DNA of 64,000 bases, taken from assembly GCF_031157315.1 (NCBI RefSeq), contig NZ_JAVIFU010000001.1:1-64000 (forward strand). Direction: 5' to 3'. Within the stretch, counting starts at the first letter, position 1. Each line of letters begins with the position of its first letter. The DNA comes from Paenibacillus sp. LHD-38 (GTDB taxonomy: Bacteria; Bacillota; Bacilli; Paenibacillales; Paenibacillaceae). Below, one piece after another: positions 16,223 through 24,119 of this stretch. Under the pieces are notes generated by a model. That model searched no databases and was not told the origin of the DNA. It saw only the letters and a list, made by a program, of their open reading frames with translations. A program made the position numbers and the translations under genes.

Positions 16223-16588
16223 CCGCCATCCATCCTTTCGATTGTTATGGATTTAGTGTACCACGGAGCCTCTGCCTGCTCTTGGGGGATCTTATCAGCT
16301 ATTAGGTCAATCTTCTTCGGCGCATGATTACCGGTGGCTCGAGCAGCCCGGAGGGGATGAGCATATAGATTTCTTCACTATAACAGTTTAATACCAGCCA
16401 CCAATAAAATTTGAATGGTAAAATAATGCTGTTGGTCACAAGTTTTATAAGGAAATCTAAGGTAGTAAGGCGGTATGGGGACCTAAATAAAATCAAACCG
16501 CTATGCAGTATCTGATGAGGTTGGGATGCCGGCTAAATTTACTCCAGTAATCAGAAGCAGACATTCTAAGGGAGAGGTGTGGGGATAG
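16223..16588. other. Divergent intergenic region without a recognised gene
   Basis: It separates the PhyH gene from the kinase-like gene at 16589 and must hold both promoters. Very short frames here do not resemble any protein I recognise. No strong hairpin was found. Confidence 0.4.
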
Positions 16589-17515
16589 ATGACTATTTAC
16601 GAAAAACCAAAATTGGAGATACCAGAAGTAGAAGTTGTATTGAGTAAATATTTTGGTTCAGATGTATCTAGGGTAACGCAATTGAGTGGGGGGAATTTAT
16701 GCGCTGTATTCTCCTTCTCGTCTAAAGAAAAGGAGTACGTCATCAAATTCAGTGATTTAAGCGGGGAATTTGATACGGAACGCTTTATCGCAGCTCTCTT
16801 ATCGTCACAAGGCATCCCATTTCCTCATTGTCTCGGGCTAGGGAGCTTTAAATCATTGAACTACTTGATATCTGAAAAGATCAGTGGACATAATCTATCA
16901 AACTGCTCTCCTGAGCAACAACGCAGCATAATTCCAGAGCTTATTCGGATTTTGACACGAATGAATCATGTTGAACTAGGAGAAACAAACGGTTATGGAA
17001 AGATAGATTCGATTGGGAATGGTACATATCGTTCGTGGAAGGAACATGTAATTTCTTCTTTTTCTGAAGATGCAGCAATGACCTTCTGGGATGGGTGGTA
17101 CAGCCTATTCCAAACCACCTGCCTTGAGAAAGATGTGTTTGATGAATGTTATAATCGTTTATTGGCTTACTCCACCTATAATGAACCGCATCGCTATTTT
17201 ATCCACGGTGACTTCCATCAATGGAATATTTTATCGGATGGACAACGGATAACCGGAATTATTGATAGCAATTGCAAATATGGTGATTTTCTTGTCGATC
17301 TTGCAACCTTAGATTGGCATATGAAGGATCTCGGTGTGATCCAAGAATATCAGAATTATCAAAAACAAACGGGTATTATCATTCCTAATTTCAAGGAAAG
17401 ATTAATTGGAGCCAGGTATTATAACGGTTTGATCGGATTACGTTTCTATGCGAAGATGGGGTGGAATGATACATATTTCCAACTTCGCAATGAACTTTTA
17501 AACTTGATCAATTGA
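16589..17515 (+). CDS. Aminoglycoside phosphotransferase/choline-kinase-like (APH) protein
   Basis: A 308-residue kinase-fold protein. The N-lobe (about 25-95) has the ATP-binding strands LSGGNLCAVFSF and EYVIKFSD with the Lys. The catalytic loop is FIHGDFHQWNIL at about 206-217 (H-G-D-x4-N, with catalytic Asp and metal-binding Asn), and the metal-binding segment is GIIDSNCKYGDFLVDLA at about 225-241. It should phosphorylate a hydroxyl of a small molecule such as an antibiotic, choline or sugar. Nothing in the flanks shows which one, so resistance should not be assumed. GGGAGAGG about 14 bases upstream supports the start. It ends 15 bases from the convergent cupin gene. Confidence 0.85.
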   Translation: MTIYEKPKLEIPEVEVVLSKYFGSDVSRVTQLSGGNLCAVFSFSSKEKEYVIKFSDLSGEFDTERFIAALLSSQGIPFPHCLGLGSFKSLNYLISEKISGHNLSNCSPEQQRSIIPELIRILTRMNHVELGETNGYGKIDSIGNGTYRSWKEHVISSFSEDAAMTFWDGWYSLFQTTCLEKDVFDECYNRLLAYSTYNEPHRYFIHGDFHQWNILSDGQRITGIIDSNCKYGDFLVDLATLDWHMKDLGVIQEYQNYQKQTGIIIPNFKERLIGARYYNGLIGLRFYAKMGWNDTYFQLRNELLNLIN

Positions 17516-17530
17516 GCTATTTTTAGACTT

Positions 17531-18037
17531 TTACTCTTTATGTTTCCATAACTCGATTAACGGACCCGCAGAGCCATAAACAGGATCCGTATCCGGTATA
17601 GGAACCTTGCGGATTTCTTCTAACACCTGCGGTCGTTCTCCATCTTCGCCGCGCCTCAGATTGTAATCCATGCCATTCGGGTAGGCACCCACGACTTTGA
17701 ATTCAGGACTGGTATCCAAGCGTTTATGTCCCGTACCTGCAGGAAGGATGATGATATCTCCGGCATGGATCGTTAGGGTTTTTCCATGTTCGCCGCCTGC
17801 TTGGATCGTTGCTGAACCGCTTTGGACACCGAGCACCTCATGAGCGTTGCTGTGATAATGATGGTAACCGAAAACCCCGTTTGTCCAACTGTTCCGCCAA
17901 TTATTGTTGTTGAATACAGCTTCGATTTGGTCTAATTTCTCTTTTAGAGCTCCTGGGTATAAAATAAGCGGCAAGCTCGGATGATTAGGAATGCGACCAT
18001 CGTCTGCAAAATAATAAGTGTTAACTATTGGATTCAT
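17531..18037 (-). CDS. Cupin-domain protein, YjlB-like
   Basis: A small cytoplasmic protein of 168 residues resembling B. subtilis YjlB, a cupin of unknown reaction. The cupin metal motif is GYHHYHSNAHEVLGVQSG near residues 57-74 (two His and a Glu), with the second motif HAGDIIILPAGTGHKRL near 90-106 (His). The C-terminus GSAGPLIELWKHKE is characteristic of this subfamily. ATG 18037 is chosen because AAGGAG lies upstream at 18049-18054; a GTG at 18049 overlaps that ribosome site. Metal-dependent isomerase or oxygenase activity is possible but unproven. Confidence 0.82.
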   Translation of the reverse strand: MNPIVNTYYFADDGRIPNHPSLPLILYPGALKEKLDQIEAVFNNNNWRNSWTNGVFGYHHYHSNAHEVLGVQSGSATIQAGGEHGKTLTIHAGDIIILPAGTGHKRLDTSPEFKVVGAYPNGMDYNLRRGEDGERPQVLEEIRKVPIPDTDPVYGSAGPLIELWKHKE

Positions 18038-18211
18038 ACCTTGTTTCACTCCTTAATTCACTAAGAGCAAATACCTGCATACTCCAGCAAGGCAAAGCTA
18101 TAAGCCTTAAGCCTTTAGAACGTTTATTTCATGCTTATCCGTATTATACCCTATTGAACGAGTGAACTATCGTATAATAGTTGTAATTGAACGAGAGAGG
18201 GAGTGAAGACT

Positions 18212-18508
18212 TTGAAGCTTTCCGAGGCGGAAATCGAGCAAGGCTTGACGAAGATCGATGGCTGGAAGCGGGAGGACGGAAAGTGGCTTGTGAAAAAATA
18301 TCGCTTCCCGACTTTTCCGGAAGCCATAACATTCGTGAACGAAGTAGCAGAAGCTTCAGAGCAGTTAAATCATCATCCTTTTATTTCCATTGATTATAAA
18401 ATGGTGACGCTTCGAATGACAACTTGGCGGGACGGGGGCCTTACTGCACTTGATTTTCAAGCCGCTGCAGCCTTTGATCTGGTTTATACGCGTGATAAAG
18501 TTCAATAA
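18212..18508 (+). CDS. Pterin-4a-carbinolamine dehydratase
   Basis: A small enzyme of 98 residues that dehydrates 4a-hydroxytetrahydropterin, recycling tetrahydropterin cofactor or acting in pterin metabolism. The active-site signature EQLNHHPFISIDYKMVTLRM (about 54-73), including the His-His-Pro, is intact, followed by the conserved Trp of MTTWRDGG and the LDFQAAAAFD helix. TTG 18212 with GAGGGAG eight bases upstream fits best; GTG 18203 overlaps that site. No aromatic hydroxylase is nearby. A terminator follows at 18522. Confidence 0.9.
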   Translation: MKLSEAEIEQGLTKIDGWKREDGKWLVKKYRFPTFPEAITFVNEVAEASEQLNHHPFISIDYKMVTLRMTTWRDGGLTALDFQAAAAFDLVYTRDKVQ

Positions 18509-18521
18509 CGGTTAGAGTGAG

Positions 18522-18563
18522 AAAGCCTCCATCCCTATGTTAACAAGGGACGAAGGCTTTTAT
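18522..18563 (+). terminator. Rho-independent terminator
   Basis: AAAGCCTCCATCCCT pairs with AGGGACGAAGGCTTT, followed by TTTATT. Confidence 0.8.
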
Positions 18564-18567
18564 TCAT

Positions 18568-18666
18568 ATATAAGAATTTATAAGTTTTCACTTATAAATG
18601 TGCTTATATATCACCGCGAAACATCAGTTTTTGCCACAGAGGACGGCGACAGCCGTTTACGCTTGA
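18568..18666 (+). repeat. Dispersed hairpin repeat, copy A
   Basis: First full-length copy of a family of about 100 bp. The left part is an AT-rich palindrome (TTTATAAGTTTTCACTTATA). A conserved block CCGCGAAAC...TTTTTGCC...GGACGGC...AGCCGTTTACGCTTG follows, able to fold back on itself. It is oriented like the upstream gene. Related copies are at 18683, 23937, 47861 and 53113. Confidence 0.8.
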
Positions 18667-18682
18667 TCTGTAACGATTTATT

Positions 18683-18764
18683 AATTACATTTATAAATGC
18701 GTTTAGAAATGTCCGCGAAGCGGCTGCTTTTTGCCGTAAAGGACAGCGGCGAAAGCAGCCGCTT
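18683..18764 (+). repeat. Dispersed hairpin repeat, copy B (diverged)
   Basis: It lies in tandem after copy A and keeps the CCGCGAA, TTTTGCCG, AAAGGAC and final CGCTTG blocks. Its arms differ from the other copies yet pair perfectly: AGCGGCTGCTTT with AAAGCAGCCGCT. Both arms have changed together, which preserves the stem. Confidence 0.7.
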
Positions 18765-18796
18765 GCACATGTGACCGTTACTTGTTCGGCTGGGCC

Positions 18797-18931
18797 TTAT
18801 GAATCTTGTTTGGCTTTCGTATCGTTGTCTTCTTGGCTCAGCTCTTCGAGTGACTTCACTTTGCCATGGGGCTGCTGCGTGTGCTTGCGCTGATGCCACG
18901 CATTTTCACGGCGGCTTTTGGATGATGTCAT
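18797..18931 (-). CDS. Small basic/hydrophilic protein, 44 residues
   Basis: Short frame MTSSKSRRENAWHQRKHTQQ continuing to KQDS. ATG 18931 is preceded by an excellent ribosome site, AAAGGAGGGG, with normal spacing, which is the main reason to call it. It is charged, with no signal peptide or membrane segment, and rich in Lys, Arg, His and Gln then acidic at the end. I do not recognise the family. It reads toward repeat copy B. Confidence 0.6.
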   Translation of the reverse strand: MTSSKSRRENAWHQRKHTQQPHGKVKSLEELSQEDNDTKAKQDS

Positions 18932-19020
18932 AACGAGATCCCCTCCTTTCCTACTGTAGGTTGGCATAATGCTGCCCATCTCATACAGGTTAGTGAGGGA
19001 ATTTGAAGATCAGCTTAAGA

Positions 19021-19875
19021 TTAAACGCCCGAATAGGCTAAAAATCCACCGTCAACCGGAATCGTTGTTCCGGTAACAAATCCGGATGTCGTCTCATCAG
19101 CGAGCCATAATAAAGCGCCAAGCAAATCCTCAGGCTTTCCGAAGCGGCGCATCGGCGTATGGGAGATGATTTTGCCCGAGCGCTCGGTCAATGAGCCGTC
19201 ATCATGCAAGAGCAGCTTGCGGTTCTGCTCCGTTAAGAAAAAGCCGGGAGCAATCGCGTTAACGCGGATACCCGATTCCGCAAGATGTACCGCGAGCCAC
19301 TGCGTAAAGTTGACAATAGCTGCTTTGGCCGCGCTGTAAGCCGGCACCTTTGTCATCGGGGAAGGGGCGCTCATAGATGAAATATTGATAATGACTGCGC
19401 CTTGGCGCTCAAGCATTTGCTCTGCAAAAATTTGTGTAGGAATCAGCGTTCCGACAAAGTTAAGATCCATGACGTTCCGGAAGCCATCCACACTTAAGTT
19501 AAACAGCGTGGTCATATTTTCCGCATGCAGATGTTCAGGCTTGAAGGTCTCGTTTGTCGTATTTGCACTCGGATGATTGCCTCCCGCGCCATTGATCAAT
19601 ATATCGCAGGGTCCGAGCTGCATAAGCACGGCAGCGCCGGCTGCTTTCGTGCTTTCCGCGTTTGTCACATCGCAAGCCACGGAAATGGCTGTTCCGCCGG
19701 CTGCTTTAATTTCCTCGGCAACCGCTGCCCCTTTCTCAGCCGTGCGATTCAGTATAGCTACCTTGGCGCCTTGACGAGCGAGCTCAAGCGCCATCACCCG
19801 GCACAATACGCCTGCGCCGCCTGTGATTACAGCTACTTTGCCAACAAATGATTCATGCTGCGGTAATCCTGTCAT
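19021..19875 (-). CDS. SDR oxidoreductase, probable D-mannonate oxidoreductase
   Basis: A 284-residue short-chain dehydrogenase. The NAD(P)-binding motif is [12 protein letters not shown] (about 16-27), NGAGG follows near 95, and the catalytic Ser-Tyr-Lys lies in [24 protein letters not shown]. The C-terminal [15 protein letters not shown] is typical. Its ATG at 19875 overlaps the uxuA stop (ATGA) and follows GGAGGTTCGATC, so it is translationally coupled to uxuA. In Bacillota an SDR next to uxuA commonly reduces D-fructuronate to D-mannonate, the step before UxuA; the assignment here is from context. Confidence 0.85.
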   Translation of the reverse strand: MTGLPQHESFVGKVAVITGGAGVLCRVMALELARQGAKVAILNRTAEKGAAVAEEIKAAGGTAISVACDVTNAESTKAAGAAVLMQLGPCDILINGAGGNHPSANTTNETFKPEHLHAENMTTLFNLSVDGFRNVMDLNFVGTLIPTQIFAEQMLERQGAVIINISSMSAPSPMTKVPAYSAAKAAIVNFTQWLAVHLAESGIRVNAIAPGFFLTEQNRKLLLHDDGSLTERSGKIISHTPMRRFGKPEDLLGALLWLADETTSGFVTGTTIPVDGGFLAYSGV

Positions 19876-20963
19876 GATCGAACCTCCTGTTTTCCGGTAG
19901 ATGCGGTTGAAAGTTGGCAAGCATCCCAAAGTCCCCACAAATACATAATGCCGAGCGCACGATCGTAAAGCCCATAACCAGGCCTGCATTGTTCATCCCA
20001 GATGTGCCGTCCGTGATCAGGCCTTGCATAGCCGGTAAACCCGATTTCATGATATGCCCTGACGATACCTGCAATATCAACCGAGCCGTCCTGCGTGCGG
20101 TGCGAGGTTTCGATAAAATCTCCGTTTTCGTAAACGCGGACGTTACGGATATGGGCGAACGGAATGCGGTCCGCAAACTCATGAATCATTGCAATAATAT
20201 CGTTATCGGAATTGGCGCCAAGCGATCCGCTGCAAAGTGTAATGCCATTGTAAGGGCTGTCATAAAGCTTCAAGAAGGTTCTGAAGTTTTCTTGGCATGT
20301 CATAATGCGCGGCAAGCCGAATACCGGCCATGGCGGATCATCCGGGTGGATGGCCATTCGGATGCCGCTCCGAGCTGCAACCGGAATGATTTCATTTAGA
20401 AAATAGCGGAGGTTTTCCCACAAATGAGCTTCCGTAACACCTTGGTAAGCTTCAAACAAGCTAGTTAAATGCTGCAGCCGCTCGGGCTCCCAGCCTGGCA
20501 TGGTAAGTGCCGAATTCGCATTTATCTCATCGACCAATTGGAAAGGATCGGCGTTTTCGATACGGCTGTTCTCATAAAATAACGCGGTCGCGCCATTACC
20601 CATTGGTTTATGCAAATCGGTGCGCAGCCAATCAAAGATTGGCATAAAGTTGTAACAGATGACTTTGACGCCAACGCTGCCCAGCTTCTCAATGGTCCGC
20701 TTGTAATTCTCGATGTACTGATCACGAGAAGGTAAGCCGAGCTTGATATCCTCGTGTACGTTAACGCTTTCAACGACATCAATATGTAAACCGGTATTCT
20801 CGGCTTGCTGTTTAACCTCCAGAATCCGCTCAATCGGCCATTCTTCACCGGCCGGCACGTCGTGGAGTGACCATACGATGCCGTCGGTTCCAGGAATTTG
20901 CTTAATATAGTTGAGGGGGACGGTATCATTACCCTCGCCGAACCATCTAAAAGTCATCTTCAT
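19872..20963 (-). CDS. uxuA: Mannonate dehydratase UxuA
   Basis: A 363-residue enzyme that dehydrates D-mannonate to 2-keto-3-deoxy-D-gluconate in glucuronate and fructuronate breakdown. It starts [17 protein letters not shown], the family hallmark. The active-site segment [18 protein letters not shown] (about 223-240) and later [15 protein letters not shown] and [10 protein letters not shown] hold the Mn-binding His, Asp and Cys region. ATG 20963 follows GCAGGAGGT; an earlier in-frame ATG at 20987 overlaps gntR and is less likely. It is the middle gene of gntR-uxuA-SDR. No uronate isomerase, kinase or aldolase is present, so the rest of the pathway is elsewhere. Confidence 0.95.
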   Translation of the reverse strand: MKMTFRWFGEGNDTVPLNYIKQIPGTDGIVWSLHDVPAGEEWPIERILEVKQQAENTGLHIDVVESVNVHEDIKLGLPSRDQYIENYKRTIEKLGSVGVKVICYNFMPIFDWLRTDLHKPMGNGATALFYENSRIENADPFQLVDEINANSALTMPGWEPERLQHLTSLFEAYQGVTEAHLWENLRYFLNEIIPVAARSGIRMAIHPDDPPWPVFGLPRIMTCQENFRTFLKLYDSPYNGITLCSGSLGANSDNDIIAMIHEFADRIPFAHIRNVRVYENGDFIETSHRTQDGSVDIAGIVRAYHEIGFTGYARPDHGRHIWDEQCRPGYGLYDRALGIMYLWGLWDACQLSTASTGKQEVRS

Positions 20964-20983
20964 GCGTATTTGACCTCCTGCGT

Positions 20984-21661
20984 TCATTTGTAATAATCCG
21001 GATACTTTTCTTTCAGAAGAGCTTGGTCAGCGATATTTAAAGAAAGATGTTCGGTCATTAATTGCTGAGCCGTTTGGCTGTCCTGTTTCTTTATCGCTTC
21101 TGCCATTTGGCGGTGCTGCTCATATAGAGGCTCCCAGTTATGGTCATCCACCAGCCTAAGCATGCGGCTTCGATTCAAATGCGCATTCATCTGCTGCATG
21201 ATCGACCATGTATTGCTCTTACTGCAGCCGTCAAACAAAATACGGTGAAATGCCTCATCAAGCTCAAACATACTCTTGTCATCCTTGTCACGTACGCAAG
21301 CTTGCTGCTGACGTAGATTTTCTAAGAGCGCTTGCATGGATTGTTCAGGAAAATGCGAGCAAGCGAGCAAAATGACGGCTTTCTCCAGCTGCTCCCGCAT
21401 AAACCTTGCCTCCTCAACGAGGACGGTGTCGATTAACGATACAAACGTACCGCGTTGGGGAAGAACCTGCACAAGCCCCTCCCCAGCAAGCCTAAGGAAG
21501 CTTTCCCTCACAGGCGTGCGGCTGACCTTGAACAGGAGAGACGTTTCGTTTTCCGAAAGCGGCGTTCCAGGCGGCAGCTCGAGCTTTAATATTTGTTCTT
21601 TCAACTGCATGTAGACAGCATCCCTGGTCGAAGCAGGCTGCGGAGGAAGATTGAAATTCAT
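20984..21661 (-). CDS. GntR-family (FadR subfamily) regulator of the uronate operon
   Basis: A 225-residue repressor. The N-terminal winged helix (about 15-80, with PPGTPLSENETSLLFKVSRT then PVRESFLRLAGEGLV) binds DNA; the all-helical FCD domain (about 90-215, with His residues in AFHRILFDGC and EQHRQMAEAI) binds an organic acid with a metal. It is the first gene of the gntR-uxuA-SDR operon, so it most likely senses a uronate intermediate and controls its own operon. The ATG follows AAAGGAATG. Tandem ATGGTAGT octamers on this strand (21685-21700) are a candidate operator. Confidence 0.88.
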   Translation of the reverse strand: MNFNLPPQPASTRDAVYMQLKEQILKLELPPGTPLSENETSLLFKVSRTPVRESFLRLAGEGLVQVLPQRGTFVSLIDTVLVEEARFMREQLEKAVILLACSHFPEQSMQALLENLRQQQACVRDKDDKSMFELDEAFHRILFDGCSKSNTWSIMQQMNAHLNRSRMLRLVDDHNWEPLYEQHRQMAEAIKKQDSQTAQQLMTEHLSLNIADQALLKEKYPDYYK

Positions 21662-21684
21662 TTGCTCATTCCTTTCGGATTTAC

Positions 21685-21700
21685 ACTACCATACTACCAT
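21685..21700 (-). promoter_or_regulatory. Candidate GntR operator: tandem octamer
   Basis: Two adjacent copies of ATGGTAGT on the minus strand, preceded by CTTGT, about 25 bases before the gntR start. The position fits an autoregulatory site; binding is inference. Confidence 0.35.
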
Positions 21701-21730
21701 ACAAGTTAATCGGAGTGAAGTATGTATACC

Positions 21731-21783
21731 TAAAAAAACAGAAAGCTGCCCCAAAAAGTAGATGGTCTACTTTCTGAAACAGC
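21731..21783 (-). terminator. Rho-independent terminator (minus strand)
   Basis: An 18-base imperfect stem, GCTGCCCCAAAAAGTAGA against TCTACTTTCTGAAACAGC. On the minus strand it is followed by a T-rich run (from 21744 down to 21731). It ends the small YjzC-like gene before gntR. Confidence 0.8.
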
Positions 21784-21815
21784 CCTTCAATAAGGTTGAA
21801 ATCTGTTATTTTACG

Positions 21816-21986
21816 CTAATTGGCGGCACTCCAAGTTGTTTCATTACCGCTAATAGGACAAGCAGGGAATGTTTCTCCCTCTTGCAGCTTATTTTCCTTG
21901 CCTGATTCTGAAATGTAGTTACCAGCATGCTTAACAATTTCTCCCGTTCGATAAGAAGTATTCGTACTACTCTTTGTATTGCTCAT
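21816..21986 (-). CDS. YjzC-like small protein
   Basis: A 56-residue protein resembling the YjzC family, small proteins of unknown role that carry a GETFP motif (here YRTGEIVKHAGNY, then LQEGETFPACPISG). The sequence retains only one Cys in the terminal region, so a zinc ribbon is not supported. Several starts fit (GTG 21998, GTG 21992, ATG 21986); ATG 21986 is used, with GGAGGT upstream. The upstream sequence at 22049-22074 has a near-perfect sigma-B promoter, which suggests stress induction. Confidence 0.65.
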   Translation of the reverse strand: MSNTKSSTNTSYRTGEIVKHAGNYISESGKENKLQEGETFPACPISGNETTWSAAN

Positions 21987-22048
21987 AGTCACTAGCACCT
22001 CCAGTTATTTGCGGCGGACAGATAGGGGGATCATCCGCACATTCTTAT

Positions 22049-22074
22049 ATACCCGTTTAACTTGATATTGAAAC
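22049..22074 (-). promoter_or_regulatory. Sigma-B-type promoter for the YjzC-like gene
   Basis: On the minus strand, GTTTCA (22074-22069), 14-base spacer, GGGTAT (22054-22049). This matches the B. subtilis sigma-B consensus GTTT(A/C)A-N13-15-GGGTAT almost exactly. Confidence 0.8.
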
Positions 22075-22104
22075 AAGGTTCAGCCATCTAGCCATCCAGA
22101 TGTC

Positions 22105-22986
22105 TTATTGAGGCGCCGGTAATTCCGTTTTTCCCTCGGTTCTTGTTTTCTCGCGTTCTTCCAATGTCTTCAAATAAGTAGACATCACCCGTGCAAGCTG
22201 ATCAGAAACCTCCATGAGACTCATGTGTGCGACATCCTCGAACGTCGTTTCAAGAATATGCGGGTATTTGTAGGTCGTTTCCGGTTGATCCAGACTTGTA
22301 ACCGTGAAGGTATCATCAGGTTTAATGACGGCATCCTCGGCACCCGCAACAAGTAAGACTGGATATTTAGCCAGTGCCAGCACATGGCTGCGGTCAGGAC
22401 GCTGCATTATTCCCTCTAATGTAGCAATGACTGCGTTTTCTTCCATTTCTTGACCTACGCCAATGAGTTCATTGACCTCTTCGCGCATTTCACCCAGCTT
22501 CGCATCGGTGAACAAATTCGGGATAATTCCGTAAAGGTATTTTGAAATCCCTTTTTCACGAATCGCTTCAATATCCTCTAGTCGTTTTTCCTTTGTTACC
22601 TCTGAATCCGCAAGTACGGTTGAATGGATGAGCGCGAAGCCTGTAAGCTTTTCCGGGTACTTATCTGCAAAAGCAGCCGTTACGTAACCTCCTAAGGAAT
22701 GTCCGAACATGACCACCTTCTCGATATGAAGCGCGGTTAAGAGCGCAGCTATATCCTCTGCCATTAGATCCATTGTGTAAGTCCCATCGGGAGCCGATGA
22801 GCCGCCGTGACCGCGAAGGTTCGGTATGATGACACGATAATCGTCACTGAGCGACGGACATATTTTTTGCCAGTATTGAGATGAGCCGCAAAGGCCGTGG
22901 AGCAATACAATGACTTTCCCATTACTACTTCCACATTCTTCATAGACTAAATCGATGCCGTTAACGTATACACGTTGTTTTTCCAT
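22105..22986 (-). CDS. Alpha/beta hydrolase, stress-associated
   Basis: A 293-residue alpha/beta-hydrolase-fold protein. The oxyanion region is LLHGLCGSSQYWQ (about 29-41), the nucleophile elbow is MFGHSLGGYV with Ser near 96, the acid is in LLVAGAEDAVI (near 217), and the His is in EDVAHMSLMEVSDQL (near 254). All catalytic residues are present. The C-terminus is a charged tail. A sigma-B-type promoter lies at 23034-23059. In B. subtilis an alpha/beta hydrolase, RsbQ, partners a sigma-B phosphatase. Here the phosphatase is of RsbY type, so an RsbQ role is not implied; a target gene of sigma-B is more likely. Confidence 0.85.
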   Translation of the reverse strand: MEKQRVYVNGIDLVYEECGSSNGKVIVLLHGLCGSSQYWQKICPSLSDDYRVIIPNLRGHGGSSAPDGTYTMDLMAEDIAALLTALHIEKVVMFGHSLGGYVTAAFADKYPEKLTGFALIHSTVLADSEVTKEKRLEDIEAIREKGISKYLYGIIPNLFTDAKLGEMREEVNELIGVGQEMEENAVIATLEGIMQRPDRSHVLALAKYPVLLVAGAEDAVIKPDDTFTVTSLDQPETTYKYPHILETTFEDVAHMSLMEVSDQLARVMSTYLKTLEEREKTRTEGKTELPAPQ

Positions 22987-23033
22987 CGATCATCACCAGC
23001 CTTTTCTATTATCGATTTGTTTGGTGTAGTCTC

Positions 23034-23059
23034 TTAACCTAATCCAGCGCTTCTGAAAC
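23034..23059 (-). promoter_or_regulatory. Sigma-B-type promoter for the alpha/beta hydrolase gene
   Basis: On the minus strand, GTTTCA, 14-base spacer, GGTTAA, about 50 bases before the start codon. It is divergent from the similar promoter at 23130. Confidence 0.7.
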
Positions 23060-23129
23060 ATCAGAAAAAGGATGTATTTATTTCTTCATTAATAGGCGCC
23101 GTTTCGGGAACAGCGCTTATATATTCCCT

Positions 23130-23155
23130 GTTTCAAAGGGCTGATGGCTGGTTAA
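23130..23155 (+). promoter_or_regulatory. Sigma-B-type promoter for the DUF1328/YflT-like unit
   Basis: GTTTCA (23130-23135), 14-base spacer, GGTTAA (23150-23155), about 50 bases before ATG 23204. Confidence 0.7.
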
Positions 23156-23203
23156 TAACATGACAAGTTAACAAAAACAGTATTTCAGGGAAGGATGATT
23201 CCA

Positions 23204-23368
23204 ATGTTAGGATGGGCATTATTGTTTTTCATCTTTGCAGTCGTCGCAGGCATATTCGGCTTTCTAGGAATTGCTTCCGCATTAGCAGGAATCGCAAAAA
23301 TACTATTTGTAGTATTCATCGTTCTGTTTATCGTTTCTCTCATCGTTGGCAGAAGACGAGTCAGTTAA
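23204..23368 (+). CDS. DUF1328-type small membrane protein
   Basis: A 54-residue protein starting [20 protein letters not shown], with two hydrophobic helices (about 2-25 and 30-48) and a basic end GRRRVS. It matches the DUF1328 family (E. coli YtjA-like), short membrane proteins common in stress regulons. GGAAGGATGATTCC precedes the ATG. It lies downstream of a sigma-B-type promoter and is probably co-transcribed with the YflT-like gene. Its function is unknown beyond membrane association. Confidence 0.82.
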   Translation: MLGWALLFFIFAVVAGIFGFLGIASALAGIAKILFVVFIVLFIVSLIVGRRRVS

Positions 23369-23462
23369 CTTCGTTTAGGGAGATGTCGTCCATTTCTGGG
23401 CAATACGCTGGCTGCTGTAATGAAGCAGGACAACGACTAATATGAAAACAGGAGGAATTATA

Positions 23463-23870
23463 ATGAATAATTTAAACAATCTAAACAATACGAAGGTACA
23501 CACCGTAAATAATGTTGTCGAGGTTCAAGAACAGGTTTATAAGTTTCAAACGGAAGGTTATGCGAAGGACAAAATCTTTGTTCTGACCCATGATAAGGAT
23601 CGTACAAAAAGGATCGTCGATAATACGGATGCCGAGAAAATCGGGATTGCCGAGGAAGGCTTTGGATCTGCGATTGCGAATATTTTCCGCTCGAACGGGG
23701 ATGAGCTTCGTGCGAAGATGAGATCGCTCGGTATTTCTGAGCAGGAGTCGCAGCGTCTTGAACGCGAGATGGACCAAGACAAAATTTTGGTCATCGCTTG
23801 GGGAGGCAGGGAATATTCCGGAGAAGAATTTGACCCTGCCGTTTATTATTATCCTCACTACGTCGTTTAG
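23463..23870 (+). CDS. General stress protein, YflT (GSP17M) family
   Basis: A 135-residue soluble protein with the heat-induced stress protein YflT domain (about 12-105): TVNNVVEVQEQVYKFQTEGY, then DKIFVLTHDKDRTKRIVDNT, a Gly-rich turn, and an acidic EQESQRLEREMDQDKILVIA segment. In B. subtilis the homologue is a sigma-B-dependent general stress protein of unknown biochemistry. ATG 23463 follows ACAGGAGGAA, better than an in-frame ATG at 23442. It sits behind the sigma-B-type promoter at 23130 and directly upstream of the regulatory cluster. Confidence 0.88.
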   Translation: MNNLNNLNNTKVHTVNNVVEVQEQVYKFQTEGYAKDKIFVLTHDKDRTKRIVDNTDAEKIGIAEEGFGSAIANIFRSNGDELRAKMRSLGISEQESQRLEREMDQDKILVIAWGGREYSGEEFDPAVYYYPHYVV

Positions 23871-23903
23871 GAGCTGGATCCTCTACTTCGCAGGTGATAA
23901 TTC

Positions 23904-23933
23904 AAGACCTATCCGTGAGGGTAGGTCTTTTAT
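23904..23933 (+). terminator. Rho-independent terminator
   Basis: AAGACCTA pairs with TAGGTCTT, then TTTATT. It ends the DUF1328/YflT-like unit. Confidence 0.8.
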
Positions 23934-23936
23934 TGG

Positions 23937-24035
23937 TATATAAGATTTTATAAGTTTTCACTTGTAAATCAGCTTATATATCTCCGCGAAACGAGCTTTT
24001 GCCGCCAAAGGACGGCTAAAGCCGTTTACGCTTGG
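23937..24035 (+). repeat. Dispersed hairpin repeat, copy C
   Basis: The best-preserved copy: AT palindrome TTTATAAGTTTTCACTTGTA, then CCGCGAAACGAGCTTTTGCC, CCAAAGGACGGC and AAGCCGTTTACGCTTG. The arms GCGAAACGAGCTTTTGCCG and CGGCTAAAGCCGTTTACGC can pair. It sits directly after the terminator and before rsbY. Confidence 0.85.
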
Positions 24036-24119
24036 TCATTTGTCCTATAAAAAGTTGACTCAGTTACCTGTTACGCTCAGAATATAGTTAGCAGGTAATG
24101 GAGTTAAAGGAGCCTAAAT

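Noticed and set aside
16589-17515. Antibiotic resistance gene (aminoglycoside phosphotransferase)
   Set aside because: Only the broad APH/choline-kinase fold is supported; nothing points to an antibiotic substrate.
19876-19989. 38-residue N-terminal extension of the SDR gene
   Set aside because: It overlaps uxuA, whereas ATG 19875 has a perfect ribosome site and ATGA coupling.
22105-22986. RsbQ, the hydrolase partner of the RsbP phosphatase
   Set aside because: The phosphatase here has a receiver domain (RsbY type) and not the PAS domain of RsbP, and the hydrolase lies behind a sigma-B-type promoter, so a target gene is more likely.
23165-23180. Third copy of the 18-bp direct repeat
   Set aside because: Only AGTTAACAAAA is shared; this is too short to include in the repeat pair.
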